Assembly: GCA_044226785.1 (NCBI GenBank)
Contig: JBGAGK010000016.1
Coordinates: forward strand, 45,923-109,922
Direction of reading: 5' to 3'
Source: TMP-86 sp039807285
GTDB taxonomy: Bacteria > Pseudomonadota > Gammaproteobacteria > Steroidobacterales > Steroidobacteraceae
DNA length: 64,000 bases
A program made the position numbers and the translations under genes. Below, piece after piece: positions 62,298 through 64,000 of this stretch. Under the pieces are notes generated by a model that did not search any database, was not told where the DNA came from, and saw only the letters and a program-made list of their open reading frames with translations. Numbering within the stretch: position 1 is the first letter of the stretch; every line of letters begins with the position of its first letter.

Positions 62298-63056
62298 ATG
62301 CCTTCCCCTGTGTGTCTGAGCCGGGATTGGGTGAAGGCGGTCAGTACGATCGTCGCCGCCGTTACCATGGTCAATGCGCATGCCAGCGATGCTGACGGTT
62401 CCGACCGGCCCAAAGGATTCAATTCGGCCTTCGGACTCAGTTCCGCGACCTGGAGTTCAGTCCCGGGCGATCTGCGGGGTTCCGGGGGTTCATCCGTAAC
62501 AGGACAAATCCAGGGGACGACGCGGCACTGGTCGTTCCAGTTGAGCATGCCCTTTTACTTGGGTGGGTCGTCCCAGACGCGGGAACCGGCGAGGCTGGGC
62601 CGCCTGGTGCTGGGAGTTGACTACCGATTTCAACCGACCGCGCGCCTGCGGTTGCAACCCTACGCACGCGAGCTGATCGACACAAATGGAGCAAGGGCGA
62701 TTCCTGCGCTGGGCAATGCGACGGAACTGGGATTGGGGTTGGGCTACCGCCTGAGCAGAAACTGGGATCTGTCTTGTCGATCGGGTATCCGGGCGGAGCA
62801 GGTCGGGGACAGAAAAAACCTTCCGGTCTGGATGGCAGTGGCAACCTTCCATTTCACCCCTCGGGACGCTTTCCAGTTTGCGATCCTGAATTCCTCCGCG
62901 CGGTTCGAGCGTCTGCAGGACACCCGATTTGCTTCCATCACGTGGCAGCGGGCAATCGCTGACCGGTGGACGCTGCGCGTCTTTGCCATGAAGGGTCTGA
63001 CCACGAGCAGCCCGGGCTATCTGATCGGGATGGGCGGTACCCTCCGCCTCAAATGA
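62298..63056 (+). CDS. exported outer-membrane beta-barrel-like protein (DUF6268-like)
   Basis: A 252-residue protein with a signal peptide (cleavage near NAHAS, residue 30) and alternating hydrophobic strands typical of a small porin-like barrel (RLGRLVLGVDYRFQ, RLRLQPYAREL, ELGLGLGYRLSRNWDLS, YLIGMGGTLRLK). It resembles proteins annotated as DUF6268 outer membrane proteins; the function is unknown. The ATG at 62298 is selected because it begins the signal sequence. It is the first gene of a divergent set facing the two-component system. Confidence 0.7.
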   Translation: MPSPVCLSRDWVKAVSTIVAAVTMVNAHASDADGSDRPKGFNSAFGLSSATWSSVPGDLRGSGGSSVTGQIQGTTRHWSFQLSMPFYLGGSSQTREPARLGRLVLGVDYRFQPTARLRLQPYARELIDTNGARAIPALGNATELGLGLGYRLSRNWDLSCRSGIRAEQVGDRKNLPVWMAVATFHFTPRDAFQFAILNSSARFERLQDTRFASITWQRAIADRWTLRVFAMKGLTTSSPGYLIGMGGTLRLK

Positions 63057-63082
63057 GGGTGGCTGAAGTTGAGGAGTAGACC

Positions 63083-63343
63083 ATGTCGTTGAAAACGTTG
63101 AGTGTCATTTTATTGATGGGTTCGGTCCTGGCGGTACCGGCACTGTCCCGGGCGCAGAATGCACCGGACGTGGAGCAGTCCGGACAGCAGGAAGGAGCGT
63201 TCGGCGATCAGAGCACAGTCGATGTTGCTGGTCCCGCAGAGACCGGGGAGTCCGCGACCGAGGCTGCGACCGAGGCAGCGTCTGAATCTGCGGCTGAAAC
63301 TGCAGGCGAGACGGCCCCGGAGGTGGAATCACCGACCGGTTGA
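63083..63343 (+). CDS. small exported Ala/Glu/Thr-rich acidic peptide
   Basis: An 86-residue protein with a signal peptide (cleavage near SRAQ, residue 24). The mature part is acidic and low complexity, with repeated TEAA/SAAETAGE units and no cysteine or aromatic residue after the signal. TTGAGGAG lies about nine bases upstream of the ATG. Function unknown; such disordered acidic tails can bind metals or cationic compounds. Confidence 0.6.
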   Translation: MSLKTLSVILLMGSVLAVPALSRAQNAPDVEQSGQQEGAFGDQSTVDVAGPAETGESATEAATEAASESAAETAGETAPEVESPTG

Positions 63344-63381
63344 TTCTGCCTCGGCAGGACTCTGTCATCGTGTGAAGAGGC

Positions 63382-63422
63382 GGGGTGTCGACCGGTTTAC
63401 CGGCCGGCGGCACCCCACTTTT
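63382..63422 (+). terminator. candidate rho-independent terminator
   Basis: GGGGTG (63382-63387) pairs with CACCCC (63411-63416), with an inner CCGG/CCGG stem around TTTA, followed by ACTTTT. It separates the small acidic peptide from the PepSY gene and may be an attenuating terminator. Confidence 0.55.
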
Positions 63423-63461
63423 CAGCGGAACAGTCAAGGGTATTCGACAAAAGGGGAATGC

Positions 63462-63812
63462 ATGACGATCAGTACAAGCATGGTTGCAGGGTTGTTCCTG
63501 TTCCTGGTCACAACATCTGCTTCCCGGGCAGAGCATGGGCATGCGCCGAGCCATTGTGCCGCTCCGGCCGGAGTCGGGCCGCCGTCCAGGTCGAACATTT
63601 CCGAAACCGATGCGCGCAAGCAGGTCCTGCAGCGCATCCAGCGGAGATCCATTGTCTCGATGGAGATGGAGTGCGAAGACGGGCGATGGATCTACACGGC
63701 GGATGTGCGGGTCGGTAAAAACCAGCCCATCGCCGAAGTGCAGGTCGACGCATCGAGCGGACGAATACTGTCGGTGCAAACAGAGACAACCAGTGACACG
63801 GATACGGATTGA
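63462..63812 (+). CDS. exported PepSY-domain protein
   Basis: A 116-residue protein with a signal peptide (cleavage near SRAEH, residue 24). A single PepSY-type domain follows: ISETDARKQVLQRI, then IVSMEMECEDGRWIYTADVRV and the typical end VDASSGRILSVQTE. PepSY domains often inhibit proteases or accompany two-component systems that sense metals or cationic peptides. The C-terminal tail is TSDTDTD. The ATG at 63462 follows AAGGGGAATGC. The two-component system 1.3 kb upstream is a plausible regulator. Confidence 0.8.
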   Translation: MTISTSMVAGLFLFLVTTSASRAEHGHAPSHCAAPAGVGPPSRSNISETDARKQVLQRIQRRSIVSMEMECEDGRWIYTADVRVGKNQPIAEVQVDASSGRILSVQTETTSDTDTD

Positions 63813-64000
63813 AGGGCGAAAGCTCGACTGACTCGGGTTGCAGGGCGAACAGTTGCGCAGCGACGGCCACACAGCCTTGACTTGCTGCGCGCAGCGCATT
63901 GCGCGAATACCTTCGGGTGGGGCCAGGCGAGGGCAATCGGCCGGTCGAGCGGGTTCGCGGCATGATTGGCTCACTCGATTCGGGGATGCCCGATCCTGCC

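Noticed and set aside
63813..64000. Open frames in the final 188 bases
   Set aside because: No start with ribosome binding site or recognisable product. Any gene here would run beyond the window.

Overview
The window is 64 kb of high-GC DNA (visibly about 65% G+C) from an aerobic, Gram-negative proteobacterium. Support for this: an RND efflux triad with an outer-membrane channel, a TonB-dependent receptor, lipoprotein signals, a PQQ quinohemoprotein dehydrogenase, an NAD-linked FdsGBACD formate dehydrogenase, GGDEF signalling proteins and an AcvB/VirJ-type periplasmic hydrolase. Gene content suggests a gamma- or betaproteobacterium (Steroidobacterales/Nevskiales-like would fit), but no rRNA or tRNA gene was seen, so placement is inference. 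Gene density is high, with many 1-4 nt start/stop overlaps.

Layout. 0-1.7 kb: phosphopantetheinyl transferase, exported BCP-type peroxiredoxin, MsrB. 1.8-7.5 kb: tripartite RND efflux operon. 7.6-23.4 kb: one uninterrupted same-strand run of a small membrane protein, formate dehydrogenase (fdsG-fdsB-fdsA-fdhD/fdsC-fdsD), a PfkB-family adenosine-kinase-like enzyme, metK, ahcY, folD, a 3-oxoacid CoA-transferase pair and glycolate oxidase glcDEF. Together these recycle S-adenosylmethionine, move and oxidise one-carbon units and oxidise glycolate. 23.5-32 kb: TonB-dependent receptor, a large three-module protein on the other strand (APH-like kinase, degenerate LytM, class III aminotransferase), a TetR regulator and a PQQ/haem c alcohol dehydrogenase.

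32-47 kb is the most interesting accessory part. An iclR-permease-aminotransferase operon diverges from an aldehyde dehydrogenase-CoA-transferase A/B-aminotransferase-TolB/CehA hydrolase operon, across an intergenic region with a perfect operator-like palindrome. A beta-aminopeptidase (DmpA/BapA family) with its own APC permease follows. Read together this looks like an inducible route for an omega- or beta-amino acid: uptake, transamination to a semialdehyde, oxidation to an acid, CoA activation. The substrate is unknown.

47-53.4 kb: a retropepsin-like double-domain protease, an HDOD-GGDEF protein, an AcvB/VirJ homologue and malate synthase G, the partner of glcDEF. 53.5-60.1 kb: cell-surface type genes (CapK-like adenylating enzyme, a lower-GC methyltransferase, an OafA-type acyltransferase with SGNH domain) and an approximately 0.79 kb direct duplication with an undetermined base (N) exactly at its junction, either a real tandem duplication or an assembly join. 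60.1-64 kb: a two-component system divergent from an outer-membrane-like protein, a small Ala/Glu/Thr-rich exported peptide and a PepSY protein, separated by a perfect inverted repeat.
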